Assembly: GCF_000344615.1 (NCBI RefSeq)
Contig: NZ_KB467824.1
Span: forward strand, 1,452,592 to 1,516,591
Length of the DNA stretch: 64,000 nt
From: Janthinobacterium sp. CG3
Lineage (GTDB): Bacteria; Pseudomonadota; Gammaproteobacteria; Burkholderiales; Burkholderiaceae_D
Direction of reading: 5' to 3'
In this document: one piece after another, positions 17,782 to 29,000 of the stretch
Layout of the letters: every line of letters starts with the position of its first letter
Numbering within the stretch: the first letter of the stretch is position 1
The notes under the pieces: generated by a model
Seen by the model: only the letters and a program-made list of their open reading frames with translations
Told to the model about the DNA's origin: nothing
Databases searched by the model: none
Program-made: the position numbers and the translations under genes

Positions 17782-19029
17782 TTACAGGCTGGGCCGTTTC
17801 ATCTGGCACGAGGTCGGCTGGTTGGCGACATACGCGTCGATGCGTTTATCGAGCCGCCAGCCGTAGCCGGTGTTTTCCTGGTCGTACTTGACGTCCTTGC
17901 CGTTGGTCTTCATCCAGGTGGCGATGTACAGGTTCTGCTGCAACTGGTGGTCTTGCTTGGCCATCATGACGCCGCCGTTCAGGCTTTGCAACTTCAATCC
18001 CTCCAGCGCGAAGGCAACCTTGACGGGGTCGGTCGACTTGCCCTCCTTGATCGCCTTCGACAGCATGGCGACGATGACGTAGGGCTGCGCCGCGTAGAAG
18101 TCGTCGTTGTATTTCTTCTTGAACGCCTCGACCACTTCCTTGCCGTTGAAGGTTTCGTTGTTGGCCAGCCAGTTGCCGATGGTCTTCACGCGGTCGGCGC
18201 CGGCCGCCCCCATCGCCGTCGGCACGCCGGTGGTGGTGGCGTAATACGTGTAAAAGTTGGCCTTCAGGTCGGCGTCCTTGGCGGCGCGGATCAGCAGCGC
18301 CAGGTCGGCGCCCCAGTTGCCGGTGATGACGGTGTCGGCGCCGGAGGCTTTGATTTTGGCGATGTACGGGGAGAAGTCCTTCACCTGGCCGATCGGATGC
18401 AGGTCGTCGCCGGCGATTTTGATGTCGGGCCGCTTGCGCCCCAGGTATTCCTTGGCGGCGCGGCTGACGGCCTGGCCGAAGGCGTAGTTCTGGCCGATGA
18501 TGTAGACGCTCTTGATCGACTTGTCGGGCGCCATGAAGCTGGTGAGTGCCTCCATCTTCATGTCGGAGTTGGCGTCGAAGCGGAAATGCCAGAAGCTGCA
18601 TTTGCCGTTGGTCATGTCGGGATCGATCGCGGCGTAGTTCAGATACACCACTTCCTTGCCGGGGTTGCGCTCGTTGTGCTTGTTGATCGCGTCGAGCAGG
18701 GCCAGGCCGACGCCGGAACCGTTGCCCTGCGTGACATAGCGGTAGCCCTGGTCAATAACGGTTTTCAACTGGGTCAGCGACTCCTGCGGGCTGCCCTTGT
18801 TGTCGAAACCGGCGACCTGGATCTGGTGCGCGCCGGCCAGCCCGGCGCTGTTGGCCATCTCGGCGCTCAGCTGGAAACTCTTCAGCTGGTTTTGCCCGAC
18901 CGGCGCGAACGGCCCGGACAGTGGATCGATGAAGGCGATTTTCACGGTGTCGGCCGAGGCGGTCGGCAGCGCGAACGGCGCCCCGAGAAATGCGAGAGAA
19001 ACAGCTACTGCGCACGCGCGTTTTGTCAT
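17782..19029 (-). CDS. Periplasmic binding protein of the Liv-type ABC transporter
   Basis: The protein has 415 residues, with a Sec signal peptide (MTKRACAVAVSLAFLGAPFA, cleavage after TASA near residue 26). The mature protein begins VKIAFIDPLSGPFAPVGQNQ, the standard start of type I periplasmic binding proteins of the HAAT class, and keeps the VDGI-type hinge pattern along its length. It delivers ligand to LivHMGF. Lying between an acyl-CoA ligase and a beta-oxidation enzyme, it may bind a carboxylic acid that the ligase activates rather than leucine; this is inference from context. The ATG at 19029 has AAGGA eight bases upstream and is preferred over an ATG at 19038 that touches that site. 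Confidence 0.88.
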   Translation of the reverse strand: MTKRACAVAVSLAFLGAPFALPTASADTVKIAFIDPLSGPFAPVGQNQLKSFQLSAEMANSAGLAGAHQIQVAGFDNKGSPQESLTQLKTVIDQGYRYVTQGNGSGVGLALLDAINKHNERNPGKEVVYLNYAAIDPDMTNGKCSFWHFRFDANSDMKMEALTSFMAPDKSIKSVYIIGQNYAFGQAVSRAAKEYLGRKRPDIKIAGDDLHPIGQVKDFSPYIAKIKASGADTVITGNWGADLALLIRAAKDADLKANFYTYYATTTGVPTAMGAAGADRVKTIGNWLANNETFNGKEVVEAFKKKYNDDFYAAQPYVIVAMLSKAIKEGKSTDPVKVAFALEGLKLQSLNGGVMMAKQDHQLQQNLYIATWMKTNGKDVKYDQENTGYGWRLDKRIDAYVANQPTSCQMKRPSL

Positions 19030-19114
19030 AGTCTCCATCCTTTTTTATAGTCATCCGCTATCCTGCGGTCGGTACTGCTACTTTTACCTCTACATCGGGT
19101 AACAGGCGTTTGCC

Positions 19115-20767
<1,653 letters not shown>

Positions 20768-20803
20768 CTAATCTCCCGCAAGTTTGTCAAATTTAACATT
20801 CAG

Positions 20804-20831
20804 TTTCGTACGACCGTGCTAAAACAGTCAA
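20804..20831 (-). promoter_or_regulatory. Operator-like palindrome and -35-like box of the acyl-CoA ligase gene
   Basis: TTTCGTACGACCGTGCTAAA at 20804-20823 fits a dyad of the form TTTnGnACGnnCGTnCnAAA. Its central 12 bases are identical (inverted) to an element before the fadB-like gene. TTGACT on the minus strand (20831-20826) is a -35-like box directly next to it, so the palindrome would lie inside the promoter spacer. TetR-family fatty-acid repressors (FadP/PsrA type) bind sites of this size in related bacteria; which regulator acts here is not shown. Confidence 0.5.
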
Positions 20832-20929
20832 CGCATTTCGATGCTGCGGCGCAGCAAGTCGCAGCAAGTCGCGCAGCCGCTCGGTCGGTTTAATGCAGAC
20901 GTTCCCGGCGCCTAAAAAATGAGCCCTTA

Positions 20930-22522
20930 ATGTTAGTGAGCATTTGTAACGAACACGTCGAAACGCCCTACCCGCGAATAAAATCGCCCGGTGCGGTAAA
21001 ATCCATCCTACCCCTGCGCCCCATAGGTGCGCAACAACATAGATCGAACGGAATCGCTATTACTGCCGACACTCTCCCACTGGGCAACTCATTTGCCACG
21101 TTGCCGCCCGCGTTCTTCACGCGCCTGATGCCGACGCCCCTTCCGGCCCCCTACCTGGTCGCTGTTAGCGCGCCGGCCGCGGCGCTGCTCGGGCTGGACC
21201 CGGCCACGCTCGCCAATGAGGATTTCGTCGCCACGCTGACCGGCAACCGCGTGCCGCGCAGCGCGCTGCCGCTGGCGGCGGTGTATTCCGGCCACCAGTT
21301 CGGCGTCTGGGCGGGCCAACTCGGCGACGGCCGCGCCATTTTGCTGGGCGACATCGCCACCGCGAACGGCCCGCTTGAATTGCAATTGAAGGGCGCCGGC
21401 GCCACGCCGTACTCGCGCATGGGCGACGGCCGCGCCGTGCTGCGCTCGTCGATCCGCGAATTTCTTTGCTCCGAGGCCATGGCCGGGCTCGGCATCCCGA
21501 CCTCGCGCGCGCTCGCCGTGACCGGCTCCGACCAGGGCGTGATGCGCGAGACGGTTGAAAGCGCCGCCGTGGTGACGCGCATGGCGCCGACCTTCGTGCG
21601 CTTCGGCTCCTTCGAGCACTGGTTTTACCGCGAGAAACCGGAAGAGTTGAAAATCCTCGCCGACTACGTCATCGACGGCTTCTACCCGGAGCTGCGCCAA
21701 CAGGCCAATCCCTACCAGGCGCTGCTGGCCGAAGTGTCGCGCCGCACCGCCCACATGATCGCCCACTGGCAGGCGGTCGGCTTCATGCACGGCGTCATGA
21801 ACACCGACAATATGTCTATCCTCGGCCTGACGCTGGACTACGGCCCGTTCGGCTTCATGGAAGCCTTCGACGCCAAGCACATCTGCAACCACACCGACCA
21901 GCAGGGCCGCTACGCGTACGCGATGCAGCCGGAAATCGGCCACTGGAACTGCTACGCGCTGGGCCAGGCGCTGCTGCCGCTGATCGGCGAGGTTGCCGCG
22001 GCGCAGCAGGCGCTGGACGTGTACCAGCCCGCCTACGCCGCCAAAATGGACGAGCTGTGGCACGCCAAGTTGGGCCTGCGCAGCGCGCTGGCGGACGACG
22101 CCGCGCTGTTAGACGCGCTGTTCGCGCTGATGCAGGCCAACCACGTCGATTTCACGCTGTTCTTCCGCCGCCTGGGCGACCTGCAACTGGGGCAAGCCGG
22201 CGCCGACGCGCCGCTGCGCGACCTGTTCATCGACCGGCCCGGCTTCGACGCCTGGGCCGGCCAGTACCGCCAGCGCCTGCGCCAGGAGAACAGCGCCGAC
22301 GGCGCGCGCCGGACGGCGATGAACCTGGTCAATCCAAAGTACGTATTACGCAATTATCTGGCGCAGGTGGCCATTGAAAAAGCGCAGCAAAAGGACTTTA
22401 CTGAAGTGGCGCGCCTGCTGTCAGTACTGGAGCGCCCGTTCGACGAGCAGCCTGAACACGAGCAATACGCCGCGCTGCCGCCGGACTGGGCCAGCCATCT
22501 TGAAGTTAGTTGTTCCTCCTGA
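20930..22522 (+). CDS. selO: SelO/YdiU protein adenylyltransferase (pseudokinase AMPylator)
   Basis: This 530-residue protein of the SelO family transfers AMP to protein hydroxyl groups. Visible motifs are [60 protein letters not shown] and the metal-binding [20 protein letters not shown] with its neighbouring [12 protein letters not shown]. The C-terminal [14 protein letters not shown] block is also normal. The start at 20930 is the first ATG; about 45 residues precede the conserved domain, so the true start may be later. The msrB gene follows after ten bases, a pairing that fits a redox-stress role. Confidence 0.92.
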   Translation: MLVSICNEHVETPYPRIKSPGAVKSILPLRPIGAQQHRSNGIAITADTLPLGNSFATLPPAFFTRLMPTPLPAPYLVAVSAPAAALLGLDPATLANEDFVATLTGNRVPRSALPLAAVYSGHQFGVWAGQLGDGRAILLGDIATANGPLELQLKGAGATPYSRMGDGRAVLRSSIREFLCSEAMAGLGIPTSRALAVTGSDQGVMRETVESAAVVTRMAPTFVRFGSFEHWFYREKPEELKILADYVIDGFYPELRQQANPYQALLAEVSRRTAHMIAHWQAVGFMHGVMNTDNMSILGLTLDYGPFGFMEAFDAKHICNHTDQQGRYAYAMQPEIGHWNCYALGQALLPLIGEVAAAQQALDVYQPAYAAKMDELWHAKLGLRSALADDAALLDALFALMQANHVDFTLFFRRLGDLQLGQAGADAPLRDLFIDRPGFDAWAGQYRQRLRQENSADGARRTAMNLVNPKYVLRNYLAQVAIEKAQQKDFTEVARLLSVLERPFDEQPEHEQYAALPPDWASHLEVSCSS

Positions 22523-22532
22523 GACCGATATT

Positions 22533-22937
22533 ATGACGACCAATAAAGTACGGAAAACCGACGCCGAATGGCGCGCCATGCTCGATTCGATGCAATACGA
22601 GGTGACGCGCCACGCCGCCACCGAGCGCGCCTTCACCGGCACGTACTGGGACCACCACGAGCACGGCATTTATACCTGCGTCTGCTGCAACACGCCGCTG
22701 TTCGCCTCCGACGCCAAGTTCGACTCCGGTTGCGGCTGGCCCAGTTATTTCAAGGCGCTAGATCCGGCCAACGTCACCGAAATTGTCGACCGCAGCCATG
22801 GTATGCTGCGCACCGAAATCGTTTGCGCGGTGTGCGACGCCCATTTGGGCCACGTGTTCCCGGACGGCCCGGCGCCGACCGGGCTGCGCTATTGCATTAA
22901 TTCGGCGTCGCTGCGCTTTGACCCCCAACCTGTTTAA
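22533..22937 (+). CDS. msrB: Peptide-methionine (R)-S-oxide reductase MsrB
   Basis: This 134-residue cytoplasmic enzyme repairs methionine-R-sulfoxide in proteins. The structural zinc pairs are visible (Cys49 and Cys52 in CVCC, and the CAVC pair later). GCGWPSYF is present, and the catalytic Cys lies in [11 protein letters not shown] near the C-terminus. The length is standard for a single-domain MsrB. The ATG at 22533 is the only good start. It sits between selO and yciB on the same strand with short gaps, consistent with one transcript. Confidence 0.94.
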   Translation: MTTNKVRKTDAEWRAMLDSMQYEVTRHAATERAFTGTYWDHHEHGIYTCVCCNTPLFASDAKFDSGCGWPSYFKALDPANVTEIVDRSHGMLRTEIVCAVCDAHLGHVFPDGPAPTGLRYCINSASLRFDPQPV

Positions 22938-22945
22938 AGAATACG

Positions 22946-23578
22946 ATGAAATTTCTGTTCGATTACTTCCCGCTCTTCCTGTTTTTCGGCGCTTATAAAT
23001 GGGCCGGCGGCAACGAAGAGGCCGCGCACGCGCTGGTATCCCAATATCTGTCCGGTATTATCTCGGGCGGCGTGGTCGCGCCGGCGCAGGCGCCGATTAT
23101 GCTCGCCACGCTGGTCGGCATTCTCGCCACGTTTATGCAGGTCGCCTATTTGTTGGCGCGCAAGCAACCGGTTCCCGGCATGCTGTGGTTGTCGCTGTTC
23201 GTCTTCGTGGTGTTTGGCGGCGCCGGCATATATTTCCATGACGACAGTTTTATCAAATGGAAGCCGACGCTGATCTACTGGCTGTTCGGCCTCGCCCTGG
23301 TGGTCGGCCAAGTGTTCTTCAACAAGAACCTGATGCGCAAAACGATGGAAACGCAGATCAAGCTGCCCGACGCGATTTGGCAGAAACTGTTGATGGTCTG
23401 GGCGGTGTTTTTCATTGCCATCGGCGCGCTCAACCTGTTTGTCGCCTTTGTCGTCTTCAAGGACGACCTGAGCGCCTGGGTGAGTTTCAAAGCCTTCGGT
23501 ACCACCGGCATCTTCTTCGTCTTTATCATCGCCCAGACCCTGTTCCTGTCCAAGTACATCCAGGAGGAGGACGCATGA
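22946..23578 (+). CDS. yciB: Inner-membrane septation protein A (YciB/IspZ)
   Basis: The protein has 210 residues, starting MKFLFDYFPLFLFFGAYKWA, the diagnostic N-terminus of YciB. Five to six hydrophobic helices follow, with the conserved MLWLSLFVFVVFGGAGIYFH and DDSFIKWKPTLIYW segments. It is an inner-membrane protein linked to cell-envelope integrity and division. It starts eight bases after msrB and its stop overlaps the bolA start (ATGA at 23575-23578), so translation of the two is coupled. Confidence 0.93.
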   Translation: MKFLFDYFPLFLFFGAYKWAGGNEEAAHALVSQYLSGIISGGVVAPAQAPIMLATLVGILATFMQVAYLLARKQPVPGMLWLSLFVFVVFGGAGIYFHDDSFIKWKPTLIYWLFGLALVVGQVFFNKNLMRKTMETQIKLPDAIWQKLLMVWAVFFIAIGALNLFVAFVVFKDDLSAWVSFKAFGTTGIFFVFIIAQTLFLSKYIQEEDA

Positions 23579-23853
23579 GCGCCGCCGACGACCGCCTCGA
23601 ACGCATCCGCGCGCGCATTGACACGGCGCTGGCGCCGCTGGAATGCGTGCTGGAGGACGATTCGGCCAGCCACGCCGGGCACGCCGGGGCCGCTTCCGGC
23701 GGCGGGCATTACAATTTACGCATTGTTTCAGCTCAATTTGAGGGGGTCAGACTCGTCATGCGCCATCGACTCGTGTATGATTCCGTGCACGATATGATGC
23801 ATGTGGAGATTCACGCATTGTCGATAATCGCCTTGGCGCCATCCGAAGTCTGA
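23575..23853 (+). CDS. BolA-family protein
   Basis: This is a 92-residue BolA fold protein. It opens with an RLERIRARIDTALAPLE helix, and HYNLRIVSAQFEGVRLVMRH carries the His that, with a monothiol glutaredoxin, holds a [2Fe-2S] cluster in this family. RLVYDSVHDMMHVEIHALSI follows. A short His/Gly/Ala-rich insert (HAGHAGAASGGGH) lies in the variable loop before the conserved His. The pairing with yciB is common in betaproteobacteria. Its role is probably in iron-sulfur handling or stress morphology. Confidence 0.9.
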   Translation: MSAADDRLERIRARIDTALAPLECVLEDDSASHAGHAGAASGGGHYNLRIVSAQFEGVRLVMRHRLVYDSVHDMMHVEIHALSIIALAPSEV

Positions 23854-23974
23854 GCGACCATGGTTGGAATTGAGCTGTGTCAATATTATTGATACATTGA
23901 ACGAAACAGACGCTGGACGATTGAATTTTTTTCAACGCACTCTTTCACGAACTTTTCCCTAACAGGATTTAATA

Positions 23975-24754
23975 ATGACTTTTAAGCCAGCCCGCTTGCT
24001 GATCGCACTTCTCGCCGTTGTCGCCGTACCTGTTCTGGCGCAAAACATTGCTGTGGTTAACGGCAAGCCTATCCCGTCGTCGCGCGTTGACGCGGTCGTT
24101 AAGCAAGTTGTGGCGCAAGGCCAGCAAGCTGATTCGCCGCAATTGCGCGAGTTGATCAAGAAAGACTTGATCGGCCGCGAAGTGCTGATGCAGGAATCGG
24201 AAAAGCAAGGCTTCGGCAAAGACGCCGCCGTCAAGCAACAGATCGAGAACGCGCGCCAAGCCATCATCATCAACGCCCTGGTCGGCGATTTCGTCAAAAA
24301 GAATCCGGTCAGCGACGCTGAAGTTAAGGCCGAATACGATCGTTTCGTGGCCCAGTCCGGCGACAAGGAATACCATGTGCGCCACATCCTGACGGCCACC
24401 GAAGCCGAAGCGAAAGACGTCATCGCCAAACTGAAGGGCGGCGCCAAGTTTGAAGAGCTGGCCAAAGCGTCGAAAGACACCGGCTCGGCCAGCAATGGCG
24501 GCGACCTCGACTGGGCAGCCCCGTCGTCGTTCCCGAAAGTGTTCTCGGACGCCTTCGTCGGCCTGCAAAAAGGCCAGGTTACCGACACCCCGGTGCAAAC
24601 GCCGAACGGTTTCCACGTGATCAAACTGGACGACACCCGCGCCGCGAAATTGCCGACGCTGGAAGAAGTCAAGCCACAGATCACCGAAGCGCTGCAACAG
24701 AAGAAGCTGCAAGCGTTCCAGGAAGAAATGGTCAAGAAAGCCAAAGTGCAGTAA
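23975..24754 (+). CDS. Periplasmic parvulin-type peptidyl-prolyl isomerase (first of a tandem pair)
   Basis: The protein has 259 residues with a signal peptide (RLLIALLAVVAVPVLA, cleavage before QNIAVV). A SurA/PrsA-like N-terminal helical part is followed by a parvulin domain from about residue 130 (EYHVRHILTATEAEAKDVIA ... GGDLDWAAP ... GFHVIKLDD). It should help fold exported proteins in the periplasm. The ATG has AGGA seven bases upstream. A closely related gene follows 100 bp later; the two align along their whole length and clearly arose by tandem duplication. Confidence 0.92.
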   Translation: MTFKPARLLIALLAVVAVPVLAQNIAVVNGKPIPSSRVDAVVKQVVAQGQQADSPQLRELIKKDLIGREVLMQESEKQGFGKDAAVKQQIENARQAIIINALVGDFVKKNPVSDAEVKAEYDRFVAQSGDKEYHVRHILTATEAEAKDVIAKLKGGAKFEELAKASKDTGSASNGGDLDWAAPSSFPKVFSDAFVGLQKGQVTDTPVQTPNGFHVIKLDDTRAAKLPTLEEVKPQITEALQQKKLQAFQEEMVKKAKVQ

Positions 24755-24858
24755 AGATGTGCCCGTCCGGCGCCCGACGCGGCGCCGGCATACTGTTGCG
24801 TGTGTAAGAATCTGTACTGCCCGGCAGGGCGATCTCTTGTTTTTTTAAGGATGTGATG

Positions 24859-25635
24859 ATGATTTTGAAACCAGCCCGCCTGTTGTTAGCCCTACTCGCC
24901 ATTGTAGCAATCCCCGCTTTTGCGCAAAACGTCGCCACCGTCAACGGCAAGGCCATTCCGGCCGCCCGCGTCGATCAATTGGTCAAGCAAGTTGTCGCCC
25001 AGGGTAAGCAAACCGATTCGCCGCAATTGCGCGAAGCCATCAAGCGCGACCTGATCGGCCGCGAAGTGCTGATCCAGGAAGCCGACAAACAAGGCTACGG
25101 TACCCGCCCTGAAGTCAAGGCGCAGCTTGAAAACACCCGCCAGAGCATCATCATCAACGCGATGCTGGCCGACCACGTCAAGAAGAACCCGGTCAAAGAC
25201 GCCGACATCAAGGCTGAGTACGACAAGTACAAGTCCCAGGTTGGCGACAAGGAATACCACGCCCGCCACATCCTGGTCGCGACCGAAGCGGAAGCCAAAG
25301 ACTTGATCACCAAGCTGAAAGCCGGCGGCAAGTTCGAAGAACTGGCCAAGGTATCGAAAGACGGTTCCGCCGCCAACGGCGGCGACCTGGACTGGGCCAA
25401 CCCGGGCTCCTTCGTCAAACCCTTCTCGGACGCCATGGTGGCCCTGAAAAAAGGCGAGTTCACCCAGACCCCGGTGCAGACGCAGTTCGGTTTCCACGTC
25501 ATCAAACTGGAAGACTCCCGCCCGGCCAAAGTGCCGTCGCTGGAAGAAGTCAAAGGCCAGATCGGCGAAGCGCTGCAACAGAAGAAGGTTGCCGCTTTGC
25601 GCGAAGATTTGCTGAAAAAAGCAAAAATCCAGTAA
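24859..25635 (+). CDS. Periplasmic parvulin-type peptidyl-prolyl isomerase (second of a tandem pair)
   Basis: This paralogue of 258 residues has the same layout: signal peptide (MILKPARLLLALLAIVAIPA, then FAQ), helical N-terminal part, and parvulin domain (EYHARHILVATEAEAKDLIT ... GGDLDWANPG ... GFHVIKLED). Three in-frame starts lie together (GTG 24853, ATG 24856, ATG 24859). The last is used because AAGG is eight bases upstream and it aligns with the start of the first copy. The C-terminus, LLKKAKIQ, matches VKKAKVQ of the neighbour. A strong terminator follows. Confidence 0.92.
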   Translation: MILKPARLLLALLAIVAIPAFAQNVATVNGKAIPAARVDQLVKQVVAQGKQTDSPQLREAIKRDLIGREVLIQEADKQGYGTRPEVKAQLENTRQSIIINAMLADHVKKNPVKDADIKAEYDKYKSQVGDKEYHARHILVATEAEAKDLITKLKAGGKFEELAKVSKDGSAANGGDLDWANPGSFVKPFSDAMVALKKGEFTQTPVQTQFGFHVIKLEDSRPAKVPSLEEVKGQIGEALQQKKVAALREDLLKKAKIQ

Positions 25636-25650
25636 TCATTACTGGAATCG

Positions 25651-25680
25651 AAAAAGCGTCCCTCGGGACGCTTTTTTTTC
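25651..25680 (+). terminator. Rho-independent terminator after the isomerase pair
   Basis: The stem AAAAAGCGTCCC pairs with GGGACGCTTTTT and is followed by an unbroken T run. It ends transcription of the second isomerase gene. Confidence 0.9.
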
Positions 25681-25730
25681 GTGCGCCAGCATACCACCGC
25701 CGCCGCGCCAATCTTGATCGGATAGACAAT

Positions 25731-26435
25731 ATGGACAGCACGTTTTTGCCAGCGCTGCAAGCGGCCCTGGCGGCGGTGGCCGACGTCGGGCGCGCCGCGC
25801 CGATGCGCGCCTACATGCGCGAGCAGTTCGACTTCCTCGGCGTGCCCACGCCACAGCGGCGCGTGGCCGCGCGGTCCCTGCTGCGCGCGCTCAAGCCCGC
25901 CGACGCCGACACCCTGTTCGCGTACGCCGGCGCACTGTGGGAACTGCCGCAGCGCGAGTACCATTACGTCGCCATCGACCTGTTGGCGATGCATTGGAAA
26001 ACGCTGGGCGCGCAGCACATCGGCGACCTGCTTGCGCTGGCCCAGCGGCGCCCGTGGTGGGACAGCGTCGACGGCCTGGCGGCGATCGTCGGCGACGTGC
26101 TGCTGGCCGAAAAACGCCACGGGCGCGACGCCCACGCGTGCATGGACGCCGCGCTGGCGCATCCGAGCCTGTGGGTACGGCGCATCGCCATGCTGCACCA
26201 GCTCGGCTGGCACGAGGCCACCGACGCCCAGCGGCTCTTCGCCTACGCGCTGGCGCTGGCGCCGGAAAAGGAATTCTTCATTCAAAAAGCGGTCGGCTGG
26301 GCCTTGCGCGACCATGCCTGGCACGACCCGCAAGCGGTGCGCCGCTTCCTCGACGCAGCGCACGGGCGCTTGGCGGCGCTGAGCTATCGCGAAGCGGAAA
26401 AACACCTCACGCGGCATAGGGAATTGCCCGCATGA
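25731..26435 (+). CDS. AlkD-like DNA alkylation repair protein
   Basis: This all-helical protein of 234 residues has the HEAT-like repeat layout of AlkD DNA glycosylases. FDFLGVPTPQRRVAARSLLR opens the domain, YHYVAIDLLAMHW lies mid-protein, and PWWDSVDGLA contains the Asp that AlkD uses near the lesion. KAVGWALRDHAWHDPQAVRR and HLTRHRELPA close it. AlkD enzymes remove positively charged alkylated bases without flipping them. There is no clear Shine-Dalgarno, but the ATG at 25731 is the only sensible start. It stands alone between the isomerase terminator and the interrupted gene downstream. Confidence 0.88.
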   Translation: MDSTFLPALQAALAAVADVGRAAPMRAYMREQFDFLGVPTPQRRVAARSLLRALKPADADTLFAYAGALWELPQREYHYVAIDLLAMHWKTLGAQHIGDLLALAQRRPWWDSVDGLAAIVGDVLLAEKRHGRDAHACMDAALAHPSLWVRRIAMLHQLGWHEATDAQRLFAYALALAPEKEFFIQKAVGWALRDHAWHDPQAVRRFLDAAHGRLAALSYREAEKHLTRHRELPA

Positions 26436-26598
26436 CGTCTTGGCGTTAGCGGACCGCCGGCAACGGCCCTGGTTCGGGGACAAGGCTGAGCCAGATCAAT
26501 CGGAAGCAAATAATCATTCTTTTCTTGAGATCGCTTGTGGCGCTCCACTACTCAACGGCATATTTTGGACTTCCTATACCGACAACCGAGGAGCGGCC

Positions 26599-28839
26599 AT
26601 GGCCACGAGCAAGAACGAGGAGTCACGAAACGACGGGCGCACGATTGCGCTCGAGGTCAGGGCGGAATGCGCCGAACGCCCGGACGACCTGCCCACCGTC
26701 GTCGCCTATGCCTTCAGCCAAGGCGGCGCGCTGCTCGACATGCAGACGCTCGACCAGGAGGGGCGCGCCAAGTTCACCATCCCCGTCGGCAACGAAGCGC
26801 AATCGGTGCGCGTGGTGCTCGGCCCCGAGGTGGACAAGGAATTCGTCGAGGCCGGCGAGTTGCTGCGCCGCGGCGGCATCGACCGGCATGTGGCGGTGCG
26901 GCCGAACCTGGAGCGCCTGGCGCCGCTGATCTTCCAGGTCGGGCCGGAAATCTGGCGCCGTTGGATAGGCCGGCTCTGCGTCGTCAACGGTACTGTGCTC
27001 AAACGCGTGGTCTCGGGAGGTGTGCTGCTGCGGCTGCCGGTGTGCAACGCCGCCGTCGACATCTTCGAAATCGACCCGTGGCCGCTTATCATCGCCGAAC
27101 TGCCGGAACTCGACCTCGACCGCCTGCGCGACGTCGTCGACGGTCCGTGGCCGCCGCTCCACTAGCCGATCCCGCCGCGTCCGCCCGAGCCCTTTCCCTT
27201 CGACGTCATCGACAATCCGGCCTCGCCGGTCGGTTTGCATCCGCAACCGTTGCCGCCGCGCCAGCTTCAAGCGCGCGTCCCGGAGCACGCCTGGCAGCAA
27301 GCCGCGCAGGCCGGCGGGCGACTCGGCGCACTGGCGCTGCCGGCCTCCCTGGTACTGGCGGCGCGGGCCTCGCGGCCGATTTTCGAGCGCGCCATCCTCA
27401 GCCACCTCGACCTGCTGCGCCCGCTACTGTGCTGGCTGTTCCCGTTCCCGGTCCACAAAACCAGGCTAACGACGGTGACGACCGACGAATGCGGCCGTTT
27501 TCACGCCTTGATCTGGCGCTCGATCTTCAACTTCGACCAGCCCGACCTGTATTTCATCGCGCGCCAGCGCATCTGGCCCGGTTTCTGGGTGACGATTTAC
27601 GAACCGAAACCGGTGATTTGCTACACTTGGTGGAACTATGTGTGCGGCAGCGAAGTCGTCCTCGTCACCGCGCACCCGCTGGCGCACGCCTGCCCGCCCT
27701 GCCCGCCCATCGTCGCACCCAACAACTGGGTACTGTTCATGGCCATCGGCAATACCTCGGTGTGGCGCATCCACGGCGCCAACGACAGCACCCGCGTCGG
27801 CGCGCCGGGCCACGACCCCGCCAAGCTCGGCCTGCTGGACGGCGGCGCGCCGTGGGGCGGCACGCTGCGGCCGCGGCTGGAATTCGACACCTCCCTGCGC
27901 AGCGACCTGGGCGTGTTCTACTACCGCGTGTCGTACAAGCGCGCCACCGAGGTCGAGACGGAGTGGCGCCCCAGCACCGAGGCCGTCAGCCGCCACTACG
28001 CGCACGAGGTGGGCGGCGACCTGATCCTCGAACAATACCCGCTCGGCCCGCAGAGCGTCGGCACCAGCGCGCACCTGTATAAAATCCCGCCGGGCTTGCC
28101 ACCGCTGGGACAGTGGTCGATTCCGAACGCCGTGCTCGACACGCAAAACGCGGTCATTCCCACCACCGCGGTGGCGCCCGGCGTGCCGTTCGACGACAAC
28201 GGCGTCGCGCTGGGCGCCGACCAGGGCGGCCCCTGGCAGATCAAGGTGGAACTGTTCGACGCCGCCGGCAACCTGGTCGATCCCGAGGCGCTGGGCATTA
28301 AATGGCGGGTTCCCGCCAGCGATACGCTGACCGGGACGATCCAGACGCGCGACGCCGCGCTGCTGGGGCTGGTGGACGCGGCCAACAACCGCATGCTGCT
28401 GACGATACGGCTGGACAACAACCGCAGCTACGCCCGCATCGACGCGCCCAGCGTGGGCGGCAGCACGGCGACGGACGAATGCGGCGTGATGAACTACGCC
28501 GCGCTGGCGCAGACGGTCGAGGTACCCTTCTACGGCTTGCAGATCAACCGTTACGCGACCTACTCGTTCTACGTGCAGCGCGGCGCGGTCACGCCACCCG
28601 AGTACAGCCTGGCGGGGACGGCGGCGTCCGGCATCGCCGGCATGCCCGGCGCGATACCGCCGTCGCCGCCGGCCGATGCGCTGCCAACGGTGGGCACGTT
28701 GCTCGACACCTGCACCTTGGCCGGCTTCACCGAGCAGCTGTACGTCGCGCACACGGGCACCGACGGCTGGTCGCGCCTGAGCGGCTACGACAGCAGCGCG
28801 GCGCGCGCCTTCGTGCTGGCGCCCGAAACGGCGCCGTGA
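26599..28839 (+). pseudogene. Large unrecognised protein interrupted by one in-frame TAG
   Basis: One frame runs from an ATG at 26599 (GAGGAG just upstream) to a TGA at 28839, closed only once, by TAG at 27163-27165 after VVDGPWPPLH. The next residues, PIPPRPPEPFPFDVIDNPAS, continue the same proline-rich linker, so the halves belong together. If read through it would be 746 residues. The N-terminal half looks like a beta-sandwich of the carboxypeptidase-regulatory kind (RTIALEVRAECAERPDDLPT). The rest is rich in Trp, Pro and Cys pairs (WWNYVCGSEV, HACPPCPP, PNNWVLFMAIGNT) and has no recognised catalytic motif and no signal peptide. A TGG-to-TAG or CAG-to-TAG transition would explain the break. 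The function is unknown. Confidence 0.7.
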
Positions 28840-28898
28840 CCGGCTACCAAGGCGCCGGGGCGGCGATTCAGACCGGGTTGAGTTGAACGGTATAAAAA

Positions 28899-28961
28899 AA
28901 CCGGGGACAGACCACGATTTTCGAGCAGCTATTGCTCGGAAATCGTGGTCTGTCCCCGGTT
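28899..28961. repeat. Long near-perfect inverted repeat (29-bp arms)
   Basis: The arms 28899-28927 and 28933-28961 are complementary with a single mismatch and leave a five-base loop. The outer part contains CCGGGGACAGACCACG and its complement. This is far longer than a usual terminator and lacks a strong T run. It resembles dispersed palindromic elements built on a GGGGACAGACC core that I recall from other proteobacterial genomes. It lies between the interrupted gene and the 3' end of purL. Confidence 0.75.
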
Positions 28962-29000
28962 CGGGATGGAGCGCCCGCTTGCCCGGGCGCTGTCAACTAG

